Shown: piece after piece, positions 19,305 through 27,492 of the stretch | How positions within the stretch are numbered: the first letter of the stretch is position 1 | Layout of the letters: each line of letters opens with the position of its first letter | Assembly: GCA_900470805.1 (NCBI GenBank) | Contig: UCCA01000002.1 | Span: 124,001 to 188,000 of the forward strand | Length of the DNA stretch: 64,000 nucleotides | Reading direction: 5' to 3' | DNA from: Hyphomicrobiales bacterium | GTDB lineage: Bacteria > Pseudomonadota > Alphaproteobacteria > Rhizobiales > Rhizobiaceae | The notes under the pieces: generated by a model | Told to the model about the DNA's origin: nothing | Seen by the model: only the letters and a program-made list of their open reading frames with translations | The model's database searches: none | Translations under genes and position numbers: made by a program

Positions 19305-19324
19305 GTGAATTGGCGCTTCATATC

Positions 19325-19352
19325 ATGGCGCCGGTCGAAGGACCGGCGCCAT
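19325..19352 (+). terminator. Rho-independent-type terminator of glnII
   Basis: Perfect 12-bp stem ATGGCGCCGGTC / GACCGGCGCCAT with tetraloop GAAG, followed by TTTCC, 20 bp after the glnII stop. Confidence 0.8.
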
Positions 19353-19486
19353 TTCCTTGCGCGCAATACCTGTCTGCGTCGCGATGGGACAGGCAATCGG
19401 TCTTAGATACGCTCTCTTCAGCCTGTTTTCGCTCGCCATCATCTAACGGTTGAAAAACTCAACCGATCAGGCGCATTCCTTTTGCG

Positions 19487-21496
19487 TTGCAATCGCTTTT
19501 CACTATACTTGCGTTCGGATCATCCAAACGCGAGTTGTCCGTGGTATCGGTGGCTAACAACAACGGCCTTCTCCTTCGCTTGCTCGGAAAGCCCGCGCTT
19601 TTCGCCAATGGCAGCGAAATTGCGCTCCCCGAAAAAGCCTACCCGTTGCTGGCGTTTCTGGCGCTCGCGACTCAGTCCGGCATGGAACGTGAAACGCTGA
19701 GGGGCATGCTCTGGCAGTCCGACGTTTCCAAGCAGCGCGCCGGCAGTTTGCGTCAGCTGCTTGCCCGCATCGATCGAAGCGTGCCTGACGGTTTTCCGCG
19801 GCTGATCAAGGCAACCAATACGCATCTTTCCCTAGACGCCGAAAGCTGGTCGGCCGATGTTCTCATTTTGCGAGACGCGACCCAGCCACTGCCGCGCAAC
19901 GATTGGAGCCTGCTGCAGGGCGATCTTCTCGATGGTTTCCGCGCGCCGACAATGGAGGCCGACGAATGGGTGACGATCGAACGCCGGCGTGTCGCGGAAT
20001 GCCGTGATGCACACATCGTCACATTGCTTGATACGCCTGAAAAGCTGACGCTGGCCGATACCCTTCTGCTCGCCGGGCTGCTCGCTGTAAACGACCCCGC
20101 GCACGAGCTGGCTTGCCGGGCTCTGATGAGTGCCCATGCCGCCTCGGGTGATCTGGCATCGGCCCGCCAGGCTTATTTTCGCTGCCGCAACGAGCTGAAG
20201 GCCGAGTATGGCGCCGAGCCGGACGCTACGACCGTCGCTCTCGCTCAACAACTCGGTGTCATCGCTCCGGCTGCACCGCTCACGGCCGAGCCGGTATCGG
20301 CCCCTTCTATGGCCGCCGATCCGCTTGGTCAGCCCCGGGTCCTGATCCTGCCGCCGGAAACGATGCTTTCGGAGCCTTTGCTGCAGCGTGTCGGTCGCGC
20401 ACTGCTTGAGGACGTCACGATCGGTTTGAGCCAGCAGCGTGGCTTCAAGGTCATTGCGGCGCATACCAGTGTCGAGATTCTCAACCGTAGCCTTGCCAGC
20501 GGCGAGCTGCAGCCGATGCCGCCGGAGCTGCGGTTCGACTATACTGTTTATGTGACCATTCACGGTCGCGAGGACGAGATCTATGCCACGTGCAGGCTGA
20601 CCAAGACATCGACCGCCGAAGTGCTGTGGGCGATCGACCTGCCGCTGGCGATGCAGAAGGTCAACCAGTCTTTCGGGCAGTTGGCACGACGGATCGTCAT
20701 GACGCTTGCCGATACGATCGAGCGGCGCGAGCTCACGGACATGATGCACGACGTTTCGCCGTCGGCCTATCGTCTTTATCTCGAAGGCAAGAGGCTCGTT
20801 TCCAAGACTGATCTTCAGCATCTCCGCCAGGCGCGAAAATGGTTCAAGTCGGCGATTTCGCGCCACGACCGGTTCTCGTCGGCGCATGCCGGTATGGCGC
20901 GTGTGCTGGGAATGGAATGGCTGGTTCGCGGCATGAAGGATACGGACCTTCTCGAGGAGGCGGACAAGTCCGCCTGGTTGGCGCGTGACAGCGATCCGAA
21001 CAGTGGTAGGGCGATGCGCGAACTTGGTTTCGTCGCGCTCTACCGTCGCCGATTTGCCGACAGCCTGGACTTCTTCGCGGAAGCGCAGATGCTCAATCCG
21101 AACGACGCGGACATTCTGGCCGATCACGCCGACGCACTGCTGCATGACGGCCAGAGCGAGCGTGCGCTGGAACTCAGCCATGCCGCGCTGAAGCTCAATC
21201 CGCTGCCGCCAGACTACTACTACTGGAACTTAGGCGGCATTCACTTCGTCCAGGAAAACTATGCCAAGGCGATCGAGGTGCTCGATCGTGTCAAAGACAG
21301 GCCGGCAACGTCGCGCCTGTTGGCCGCCGCTCACGCCAAGAACGGTGATGTAGCCTCCGCGGAACATTACGCTTCGGTTGTCCTCGAGAATTTTCCGGAT
21401 TTCCGCACCGAAGATGTCTGGCGTTTCGTACCGGATCGCAACCCTGACGATACACGCCAGCTGATAGATGGACTCAGGATGGCCGGCCTGTCCTGA
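19487..21496 (+). CDS. SARP/BTAD-type transcriptional activator with TPR region
   Basis: The 669-aa regulator sits immediately upstream of the peptide-YcaO-TfuA genes. The N-terminus (about 25-105) is a winged-helix region (LRLLGKPALFANGSEIALP), followed by a bacterial transcriptional activation domain (about 110-250, ELACRALMSAHAASGDLASA). A central TolB-like nucleotide-cyclase-associated region spans about 285-420, and tetratricopeptide repeats run from about 430 to 640. Such activators often control secondary-metabolite clusters. The start is uncertain: the frame opens with TTG at 19487 and the DNA-binding domain begins soon after, with no good ATG or ribosome-binding site. It is the likely cluster-specific activator (inference). 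Confidence 0.82.
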   Translation: MQSLFTILAFGSSKRELSVVSVANNNGLLLRLLGKPALFANGSEIALPEKAYPLLAFLALATQSGMERETLRGMLWQSDVSKQRAGSLRQLLARIDRSVPDGFPRLIKATNTHLSLDAESWSADVLILRDATQPLPRNDWSLLQGDLLDGFRAPTMEADEWVTIERRRVAECRDAHIVTLLDTPEKLTLADTLLLAGLLAVNDPAHELACRALMSAHAASGDLASARQAYFRCRNELKAEYGAEPDATTVALAQQLGVIAPAAPLTAEPVSAPSMAADPLGQPRVLILPPETMLSEPLLQRVGRALLEDVTIGLSQQRGFKVIAAHTSVEILNRSLASGELQPMPPELRFDYTVYVTIHGREDEIYATCRLTKTSTAEVLWAIDLPLAMQKVNQSFGQLARRIVMTLADTIERRELTDMMHDVSPSAYRLYLEGKRLVSKTDLQHLRQARKWFKSAISRHDRFSSAHAGMARVLGMEWLVRGMKDTDLLEEADKSAWLARDSDPNSGRAMRELGFVALYRRRFADSLDFFAEAQMLNPNDADILADHADALLHDGQSERALELSHAALKLNPLPPDYYYWNLGGIHFVQENYAKAIEVLDRVKDRPATSRLLAAAHAKNGDVASAEHYASVVLENFPDFRTEDVWRFVPDRNPDDTRQLIDGLRMAGLS

Positions 21497-21551
21497 AGCG
21501 TTACACCTTGTTGCATTGACCGGTTTTCCAAGGTGATTCCGAGTCACACCT

Positions 21552-21561
21552 GAATAACGCC
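21552..21561 (+). promoter_or_regulatory. Repeated motif GAATAACGCC upstream of the peptide gene
   Basis: Ten bases identical to a second copy at 23757-23766, each 66-78 bp upstream of a small gene of the same cluster (the 44-aa peptide and the 89-aa protein). It may be a binding site for the neighbouring SARP-type regulator. Confidence 0.35.
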
Positions 21562-21617
21562 GACCCGTCATTGTCCTCCTGCATGCAGCACAACGCTGCT
21601 ACCAACAGGAGAAAAAC

Positions 21618-21752
21618 ATGAACACCACCGCAAACAAGGCATCCTCCACCGTCCGTCTCTCGGCAGCAGCACAGGCTGTTCTCAAGCAGCACGCCGTCCA
21701 GTTCGACACCAACGCCACGGCCAACATCGTTCACGCTCTTAAGTTCCGTTGA
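21618..21752 (+). CDS. Putative RiPP precursor peptide of the YcaO-TfuA cluster
   Basis: A 44-aa peptide (MNTTANKASSTVRLSAAAQA... ending ANIVHALKFR) with a strong ribosome-binding site AACAGGAGA 6-7 bases before the ATG. Its stop is followed after 11 bp by the ycaO start. It has no Cys and its Ser/Thr residues lie mainly in the N-terminal half; the C-terminal half is FDTNATANIVHALKFR. Position, size and the expression signal argue for a modification substrate. With YcaO and TfuA as the only enzymes, backbone thioamidation, which needs no Cys/Ser/Thr side chain, is more likely than azoline formation (inference). It does not resemble trifolitoxin or phazolicin precursors as I recall them. Confidence 0.75.
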   Translation: MNTTANKASSTVRLSAAAQAVLKQHAVQFDTNATANIVHALKFR

Positions 21753-21763
21753 GGTTATTGCGA

Positions 21764-23020
21764 ATGTCTGTTCAGGCCGCACTCAAGGACTTGGCTGGGG
21801 ATCTCAAGCTTTCCGCGGCGGGCGTCAGCGCCTACCACGACCGTGCCTTGACGCCTGGACAGACATTCGCGGCGATCAAGCCGCATTTCGCCGAACTCGG
21901 AATTACCCGTGTCGGTCTTTTGACGGCACTTGATCTTCTTGAGATTCCCGTCGCCTTCGCGACCCGACCGAACAGCTTCACGCTCTCAGTCTTTCAGGGC
22001 AAGGGCATCGACGAAGATGCGGCAATGACGTCGGCTGCCATGGAAGCCGTCGAGACACGGGTGGCCGAGATGCAGCCCGACGATTTGGTTATCGCAACGC
22101 TTGCCGGCATGAGGGCAGAGCGTGCGCCGCTGATCGATCTCGATTCGGTCGCGCGATGCGTTCCTTCCGAAATTGAAGGAGGCCCGCTCGCTTGGAGCGA
22201 GGGTCTCGACATCATGAACGATCGGCAGGTCTTCGTACCGTGGTCGCTGGTCGGGCTTGATCATCGCGGCACGCGTCCTGCCGGCTTCGAACAGTCGAGC
22301 GATGGCCTGGCATCGGGCAACGGGCCCGCGGAGGCGGTGCTGCACGGTCTGTGCGAACTGGTGGAGCGCGACGCCTGGGCGCTGACGCAGTTGCGCCCTT
22401 TCGATGAATTGCGCGGCCTGCGCATTGATTCTGCGGCGTTCGGCGATCCTGTCATCGATATCATTACCGACCGTATTGCCCGCGCCGGCATGAAAGTGCT
22501 GCTGCTCGACATGACGACGGACATCGGTGTCCCAAGCTTCCTCGCGGTGATTGTTCCCGGCGACCTCGGTGATCGTGTCGATGCGCGCTGGACTCATGTC
22601 TGTGGCGGCTGCGGTTGCCATCCAGATCCGATCCGGGCAGCGCTTCGAGCCATCACCGAAGCGGCGCAGAGCCGGCTGACGGCGATCGCCGGCAGTCGTG
22701 ACGACTTCTCACCGCGTGTCTACCAGCGCCTTGATGGCGAAGGGCCGATGCAGCAGCTGATTGACCTTTGCGATGAAACGCCGGTCACACCAGCTTTCTC
22801 GGTGCCGGTACAGCGCAGTATCCAGGAAAACATCCACCATATTCTCGATCGTTTGCGCGCGCGCGGGATAGAGCAGGTGGTTGCCGTGCCACTGCCGCAT
22901 CCTCGGCTGCCGGTCTCGGTCGTCCGCGTCATTGTTCCTGGTTTGGAGGTTGATGTCAGCGGCGAATTCATCCAACTCGGTCTGCGCGCCGTTGGCGCCA
23001 TGCAGGGAGCTCACGCATGA
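21764..23020 (+). CDS. YcaO family ATP-dependent peptide-backbone modifying enzyme
   Basis: The 418-aa cyclodehydratase-superfamily enzyme activates a peptide amide oxygen by phosphorylation with ATP. ATP/Mg-binding signatures are visible: AAMEAVETRVAEM, then GLCELVERDAWAL, then AALRAITEAAQSRLTAI. A YcaO paired with TfuA in the same operon is the arrangement known for thioamide formation in methanogen McrA and thioviridamide-type peptides. No partner E1-like or ocin-ThiF docking protein and no dehydrogenase for azoles was found nearby. The start at 21764 follows GAGG; it overlaps TfuA by four bases (ATGA), indicating coupled translation. Confidence 0.92.
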   Translation: MSVQAALKDLAGDLKLSAAGVSAYHDRALTPGQTFAAIKPHFAELGITRVGLLTALDLLEIPVAFATRPNSFTLSVFQGKGIDEDAAMTSAAMEAVETRVAEMQPDDLVIATLAGMRAERAPLIDLDSVARCVPSEIEGGPLAWSEGLDIMNDRQVFVPWSLVGLDHRGTRPAGFEQSSDGLASGNGPAEAVLHGLCELVERDAWALTQLRPFDELRGLRIDSAAFGDPVIDIITDRIARAGMKVLLLDMTTDIGVPSFLAVIVPGDLGDRVDARWTHVCGGCGCHPDPIRAALRAITEAAQSRLTAIAGSRDDFSPRVYQRLDGEGPMQQLIDLCDETPVTPAFSVPVQRSIQENIHHILDRLRARGIEQVVAVPLPHPRLPVSVVRVIVPGLEVDVSGEFIQLGLRAVGAMQGAHA

Positions 23021-23751
23021 GAGTGATATTCGCAGGACCAAGCTTCGGGCGGGATATCGCGCGGTTACAGCAAGCCTATCCTGAAATAGAGTTTCGCGAT
23101 CCCGCTGCTCGTGGTGATATCCTGCAGGCAGTGCAGGAGGGCGCGCGCGTGATCGGCATTATCGATGGCTATTTCGGTGAGATGCCATCCGTCTGGCATA
23201 AAGAGATCCTGTTCGCGCTTGAGCAGAATGTGGTTGTCGCTGGTGGCGCCAGCATGGGCGCACTTCGCGCGGCGGAATGCTCAGCATTCGGTATGGTCGG
23301 TGTCGGTACGATCTATGAGGACTACGCCGAGGGCCGCTTGATCGACGACGAGGCGGTGGCGCTCGTTCACGCCCCGCAGGAGCTTGGCTGGATGCCGCTT
23401 TCGGTCCCTTGGGTGGATTTCCAGCCGACGATCGAGGCCTTGAACCGGCAGGGTCTGCTGCTCTCGGGTGAATACAAGAAGCTGCTCCTTGCCGGGCGTG
23501 CGCTGCACTTTTCGGAGCGCAGCTATTCGAAGGCCGTCGAACGTTGCGCCTTCGAAAGCCAAATGCGCGCACAGGAAATCCTGCGACTGATTCGCGCCAA
23601 CAAGATCGAGCGCAAGCGCGCCGATGCCAACATGGTTCTGGACTACGTCAACGACGTGAAATTTGGTGCCGGAACGCGCAGTTGGGGGTTCTCTGCGACG
23701 TCGCATTGGGAGATGCTGCATGCGGAAGTTACCAGCCCGTCACGCCTGTAA
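23017..23751 (+). CDS. tfuA: TfuA family protein, YcaO partner
   Basis: The 244-aa TfuA protein is recognisable by VIFAGPSFGRD at the start and by GGASMGALRAAECSAFGM. The name comes from a Rhizobium gene needed for full trifolitoxin production. In thioamide systems TfuA is thought to supply sulfide to the YcaO reaction, probably from ThiS thiocarboxylate. Its ATG overlaps the ycaO stop. The C-terminal third (about 165-244) is helical and charged and ends shortly before the spacer with the second GAATAACGCC copy. Confidence 0.92.
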   Translation: MRVIFAGPSFGRDIARLQQAYPEIEFRDPAARGDILQAVQEGARVIGIIDGYFGEMPSVWHKEILFALEQNVVVAGGASMGALRAAECSAFGMVGVGTIYEDYAEGRLIDDEAVALVHAPQELGWMPLSVPWVDFQPTIEALNRQGLLLSGEYKKLLLAGRALHFSERSYSKAVERCAFESQMRAQEILRLIRANKIERKRADANMVLDYVNDVKFGAGTRSWGFSATSHWEMLHAEVTSPSRL

Positions 23752-23756
23752 CGCTC

Positions 23757-23766
23757 GAATAACGCC
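23757..23766 (+). promoter_or_regulatory. Second copy of GAATAACGCC upstream of the 89-aa gene
   Basis: Identical in all ten bases to 21552-21561 and placed 69 bp before the start at 23835, so the 89-aa gene may be a second target of the same regulator. Confidence 0.35.
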
Positions 23767-23834
23767 CCGCCTGAATGATGGCTCGGACTGAAGCTCCAAA
23801 GTGGTGTTTGGAGCGGCTCAGAGAGGCAGATGAG

Positions 23835-24104
23835 ATGAACATTCAGACGATGGACGAAGGCACGGGTAGCGAATACGCGCGGATATTCCGCTTGCTCGCC
23901 GCAGCAAAGGACGAAGCACAAAAGCTCAAGCTGAACAATCTGATGCATCTGACAAACATGGCACTGCTGCAGGTCGTGATCGATTGGGATGGAATCGATC
24001 CCGAGCGCGAGTTGGACGTCAACCTGGAGAAGTTGATCGGCACAAAGACAAAGCTTGCCATGAAAGACGCGCGAGAAAACCTCGTCGTCCTGGAGCGGCA
24101 CTAA
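23835..24104 (+). CDS. Hypothetical 89-aa protein of the YcaO-TfuA cluster
   Basis: Not assigned to a known family. The protein (MNIQTMDEGTGSEYARIFRL...) is predicted mostly helical and charged, with a central amphipathic segment KLKLNNLMHLTNMALLQVVI and no signal peptide or cysteine, so it should be cytoplasmic. The start at 23835 is preferred because GAGAGG lies 8 bp upstream; an in-frame start at 23775 would add 20 residues. It follows tfuA on the same strand after 83 bp and carries a copy of the GAATAACGCC motif in its upstream region. Possible roles are immunity, a leader-binding accessory factor or a regulator; the sequence does not decide. Confidence 0.6.
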   Translation: MNIQTMDEGTGSEYARIFRLLAAAKDEAQKLKLNNLMHLTNMALLQVVIDWDGIDPERELDVNLEKLIGTKTKLAMKDARENLVVLERH

Positions 24105-24128
24105 TCGTCGTGATGTTGCGAGGCTGCC

Positions 24129-24527
24129 TTATTCGGCAGCTTCGCTTTCAATCTGCTCCATGCCGGCAATCGCCTGGACGAGCTTGACGATCTTCTTGCG
24201 GACCTGTTCGTTCTTGATTGACAGGAAGGCCGCGTTCAGCAATACGCCATCGCGCGACACGACGAATTCGTCGCTTGGCGTCGGATTGTCGTTGGCATTT
24301 GCGGAGAGATCCTCGAAGAAAGAGCGAACGTCGACTTCAAGAGCACCGGCGATTTCCACCAGCATGCTCGCCGAAACGCGGTTGGAGCCCTTCTCATATT
24401 TCTGGATCTGCTGGAATGTGACGCCGACGCGATCGCCCAGTTCAGTTTGCGAAACCTTACGCATCAAACGCTTAATACGGATGGTCTTGCCAACGTGTAC
24501 GTCAACGGTATGGGGAGCTTCTTTCAT
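24129..24527 (-). CDS. XRE family helix-turn-helix regulator
   Basis: The 132-aa protein has an N-terminal Cro/C1-type HTH (about 13-67: GKTIRIKRLMRKVSQTELGD, then FQQIQKYEKGSNRVSASML) and a helical C-terminal half. This type is common in rhizobia in multiple copies, some controlling motility or symbiotic genes. It converges on the RiPP cluster with 24 bp between stops, so it could belong to the locus or simply border it. Upstream of its start is an AT-rich region without genes. Confidence 0.85.
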   Translation of the reverse strand: MKEAPHTVDVHVGKTIRIKRLMRKVSQTELGDRVGVTFQQIQKYEKGSNRVSASMLVEIAGALEVDVRSFFEDLSANANDNPTPSDEFVVSRDGVLLNAAFLSIKNEQVRKKIVKLVQAIAGMEQIESEAAE

Positions 24528-25251
24528 GGCCTTATCCTTCTAACGCCAGTTGTGGCGTGATTATTATTCCCTGCGGCAACCTAACCAAGATATTTAAACG
24601 GATCAATTGTGCTGCCTCATTTTTATTCCCCTTTGCGCATGTGCCTGATGAGCCTGACTTTCAACTGAAAATCCAAGCTCAATGCGGCAAAATTGCGTAG
24701 TACAGAATACAAGCATAAGTAATCAATCCGGCTTATTCCGACCTGTCGAATTCAATCTTCTACCTCTGATAGTGTTAACCATGAGGAAGTTTATCTCTTT
24801 CGCAGCCCGTATCGTATGCGTTGCGGTAGCTATTGCCAGTCACTGCTTTGCCGACGACAACACGATTTACGCGTAGGGTTGCGAACTGGATTAGTGCGGC
24901 GTGAACTTATTGTTGTGTTGGCGTTTTGTTCGGGCTTCCAGCCAGAGCCCCTGCCCAGCAGTGCCTGTGACGTAAAGTGCCGATGATTTCCTCGTCGCAA
25001 TTCGGCACAATTCCGGCAGTTAACGTAACGTGCGATTGTGTTCCGAGAGGAATGCGGGGAGAGGCGCGTAAGCAGCTGTTTTTCTTGGTAGTAAGAAGCA
25101 TCGCCCTGCGGCGCCGCGATTGGGGCGTTGCTGTCTTTCTACCGGAGGTGGACTGTTCGGGGATTCAGGTCTGCCATTTGAGCCTAGTCATGTCCCGAAC
25201 TGGTACATCCGGTTAATCGCAATGTCCGCCCGTTAAATAAACGCGAAATAA
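24528..25251. other. 720-bp gene-poor region
   Basis: The part nearest the XRE gene (24560-24780) is AT-rich compared with the window. The only reading frame worth noting starts at 24781 on the plus strand and codes for 31 aa (MRKFISFAARIVCVAVAIAS then HCFADDNTIYA), which looks like a bare signal peptide and may be the remnant of an exported protein; its ribosome-binding site is poor. The remainder shows no recognisable gene, repeat or RNA. Confidence 0.4.
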
Positions 25252-25578
25252 CTACCTGCGGGCAGCAACCGCATCGAGTTTTTGGCGTAACCGCCGTCTT
25301 ACGTCATCATCCTGCTGTTCCATGGCGCCAAGCATGCCGCGCAGCGTGCCGCGCAAGCCGTGGATCTGGTCGACAAGGTCCATGATCAGGTCGATTCCAG
25401 CCTCGTTGACGCCCATGTCACGGGTCAGATCGATGATCAGTCTCGCGCGGGCGACGTCGTCATCATGGAATTCGCGCTCGCCGTCCTGCAATTCCGGAAT
25501 GAGCCATCCTTGCTCGATCCAGACGTCGACCATAGTCACGTCGATCTTCAGCGCACTACGGAATTCAAGATCATTCAT
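25252..25578 (-). CDS. cbpM: CbpM-like modulator of the CbpA co-chaperone (MerR-type HTH)
   Basis: The 108-aa protein has a MerR-like winged-helix N-terminus (about 8-60, IDVTMVDVWIEQGWLIPE) and a C-terminal helical segment. It lies 2 bp after cbpA, the position of CbpM, which binds the J-domain of CbpA and inhibits it in E. coli. The start at 25578 has GGAGGAG upstream; a longer frame extends into cbpA and is not credible. Confidence 0.85.
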   Translation of the reverse strand: MNDLEFRSALKIDVTMVDVWIEQGWLIPELQDGEREFHDDDVARARLIIDLTRDMGVNEAGIDLIMDLVDQIHGLRGTLRGMLGAMEQQDDDVRRRLRQKLDAVAARR

Positions 25579-25580
25579 GG

Positions 25581-26498
25581 CTACTCCTCCATGCTCTTTC
25601 TCGGATCCTGAGGATGGCTCGCCGCCCATTCGGTCATGAAGTCGGTCAGCGCCTGTTCATGAGCATCCGGCAGGACGATTTTCAGCGAAACATAGACATC
25701 ACCTGCACCGCCACCACGTTTCGGCGCACCTTTACCCTTTAGTCGCAGGACCTTGCCGCCGTTGGAATGCGCGGTCAGGGTGACGTTGACCGCACCGGAA
25801 GGCGTCGGTACGCGCACCTTGCCCCCGAGTATCGCCTCGGACAGGGATATCGGCAGGTCGAAGCGGATGTCGTCGCCATCGCGCACATAGAATTTGTGGG
25901 GGCGGACGCGGATTTCCACGAGTGCATCGCCCGGCGGCCCGCCGCCGATGCCGGGCTCGCCCTTGCCCTTCAGCCGCAGGCTCTGGCCGTCGCGGGTTCC
26001 TGGCGGGATCTGTAGGTCAAGCGCCGGACCGTCCGGCAGCCTGATCTGGGTCTTGGTGCCGTTGATGGCGTCGAGAAACGAAACTTCCATTGAGTATTGC
26101 CGGTCCTTGCCCTGGGATCGGAACTGGCCACCGCTGCGCGCGCGACCGGAGAAGAAGCTGGAAAAGATGTCGTCGTTGTCGCCGAAATCGGCAAACCCCG
26201 CATTGTTCTGGTAGCGCCCGCCACCGGCCGATTGGGATGCGTAGTCGCGATAATAGTTACGCTGCGCCTGCTCGGCGCCACTCATGTCGATCTCACCCTT
26301 GTCGAAGCGTTTGCGCTTGTCCTCGTCCCCAACGATTTCGTAGGCTGCGGAGATTTCCTTGAACTGGTCTTCGGCTTTCTTGTCGCCGGGATTGAGATCC
26401 GGATGAAGTTTCTTGGCGAGCTTGCGAAACGCGCTTTGAATCTCTTTTTGCGTGGCGTCCTTCTTGACGCCCAGCAGTTCATAGGGATCGCGGCTCAT
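25581..26498 (-). CDS. cbpA: CbpA-type DnaJ co-chaperone / curved DNA-binding protein
   Basis: The 305-aa protein has an N-terminal J-domain (residues 3-70, PYELLGVKKDATQKEIQSAF with HPD), a Gly/Phe-rich linker (about 85-125) and two beta-rich substrate-binding domains ending in a dimerisation region (RLKGKGEPGIGGGPPGDALV, then LRLKGKGAPKRGGG). It lacks a zinc finger, which separates it from DnaJ and fits CbpA. It should feed clients to DnaK and bind nucleoid DNA. Transcribed with cbpM. Confidence 0.9.
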   Translation of the reverse strand: MSRDPYELLGVKKDATQKEIQSAFRKLAKKLHPDLNPGDKKAEDQFKEISAAYEIVGDEDKRKRFDKGEIDMSGAEQAQRNYYRDYASQSAGGGRYQNNAGFADFGDNDDIFSSFFSGRARSGGQFRSQGKDRQYSMEVSFLDAINGTKTQIRLPDGPALDLQIPPGTRDGQSLRLKGKGEPGIGGGPPGDALVEIRVRPHKFYVRDGDDIRFDLPISLSEAILGGKVRVPTPSGAVNVTLTAHSNGGKVLRLKGKGAPKRGGGAGDVYVSLKIVLPDAHEQALTDFMTEWAASHPQDPRKSMEE

Positions 26499-26629
26499 AC
26501 AAATCTCCGTTCAGCCAGCATGGATCGCCAGCGTTCTCGGCCTTCTATATAGGTTGTATTCGCCGTGACGACGAGAGGCCGACCGACCCGGTAGCGCGCG
26601 TCGAACCGATTTTCGTTGGGAGGACAGAC

Positions 26630-27430
26630 TTAGACGCCGGCGATCTTCCGCAGGTCGTCGATTGCGCCCGGTGCCACGGCAAGCACTTTCGCGCCCTTGG
26701 TCAGCGCTTCGCCCTCAGTCGGGAAGGGATGGAACCAGCCGCCGGCCTCCTTCACGAGACAATAGCCTGCCAGGCAATCCCACGCATGCATATAGGGCTC
26801 ATAATATCCAACGAGGCGACCGGCGGCCACATAGGCCAGCATCAGTGCGCCGGACCCGTTGCGAATGAAGTTGCCTCCGGCATCCAGGAGTTCTTCAACC
26901 ATCCTCGCCACGACGGCAGGGGGTACGTGGCTGTTTGCGCCAATGCCGGTGACCGCGTTTCGGATGTTTCTTTCTGGATCGAGGGTCAGCCTCTTGCCAT
27001 TCAGCGTCGCACCCATGCCAAGAGCGCCTGCATACAACTCGTCATGGCAGGGAGCGGCAATGACGCCGACGACCGGGATATTTCCATGCAGCAAAGCGAT
27101 CGAGATGCACCAGTTCGGCATGCCATTGACAAACGGGCTCGTTCCATCGATCGGATCGATCACCCATATGAAGCCCGAAGTGCCACTCGTGAGGCCGTAT
27201 TCCTCGCCCAACACGCCATCCGTAGGATAGGTTTCGGCAAACCGAGCCCGGATCAGGGTTTCGACGTCGCGGTCTGCGATCGAAACGACGTCCTGAAGAT
27301 CTTTCTTGGTCTCGATCACAAGCGTCTCTCGCCGCTTGAAATAATCCAGCGCCATGGCACCAGCCTCTCGCGCTACGATTTCGGCGAGCGCCAAGCGGTC
27401 TGCGAGCCCGGGGATCACATGCGATGTCAT
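26630..27430 (-). CDS. Inositol monophosphatase family phosphatase
   Basis: The 266-aa magnesium-dependent phosphatase has the metal-site motifs GEEYG, WVIDPIDGTSPFVNG and the C-terminal HAWDCLAGYCLVKEAGG. Substrates in this superfamily include inositol-1-phosphate, histidinol phosphate, fructose-1,6-bisphosphate and PAP; the sequence alone does not decide. It is divergent from a LacI-type regulator with operator-like repeats between them, so substrate-dependent induction is likely (inference). Confidence 0.88.
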   Translation of the reverse strand: MTSHVIPGLADRLALAEIVAREAGAMALDYFKRRETLVIETKKDLQDVVSIADRDVETLIRARFAETYPTDGVLGEEYGLTSGTSGFIWVIDPIDGTSPFVNGMPNWCISIALLHGNIPVVGVIAAPCHDELYAGALGMGATLNGKRLTLDPERNIRNAVTGIGANSHVPPAVVARMVEELLDAGGNFIRNGSGALMLAYVAAGRLVGYYEPYMHAWDCLAGYCLVKEAGGWFHPFPTEGEALTKGAKVLAVAPGAIDDLRKIAGV

Positions 27431-27492
27431 TGATTATCTGTCCTCGTCCGGCCGCCAAGCTGCTTTTGCATCTCGTCGGCACTTTTATAAAT

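Noticed and set aside
19832..21181. 449-codon frame antisense to the SARP-type regulator
   Set aside because: Arg/His-rich translation without recognisable domains, opposite a gene with SARP and TPR features.
21618..21752. Assignment of the peptide as a trifolitoxin or phazolicin precursor
   Set aside because: Those precursors use Cys/Ser-rich cores with azole or related changes and come with dehydrogenase and exporter genes; this peptide has no Cys and the cluster lacks those genes.
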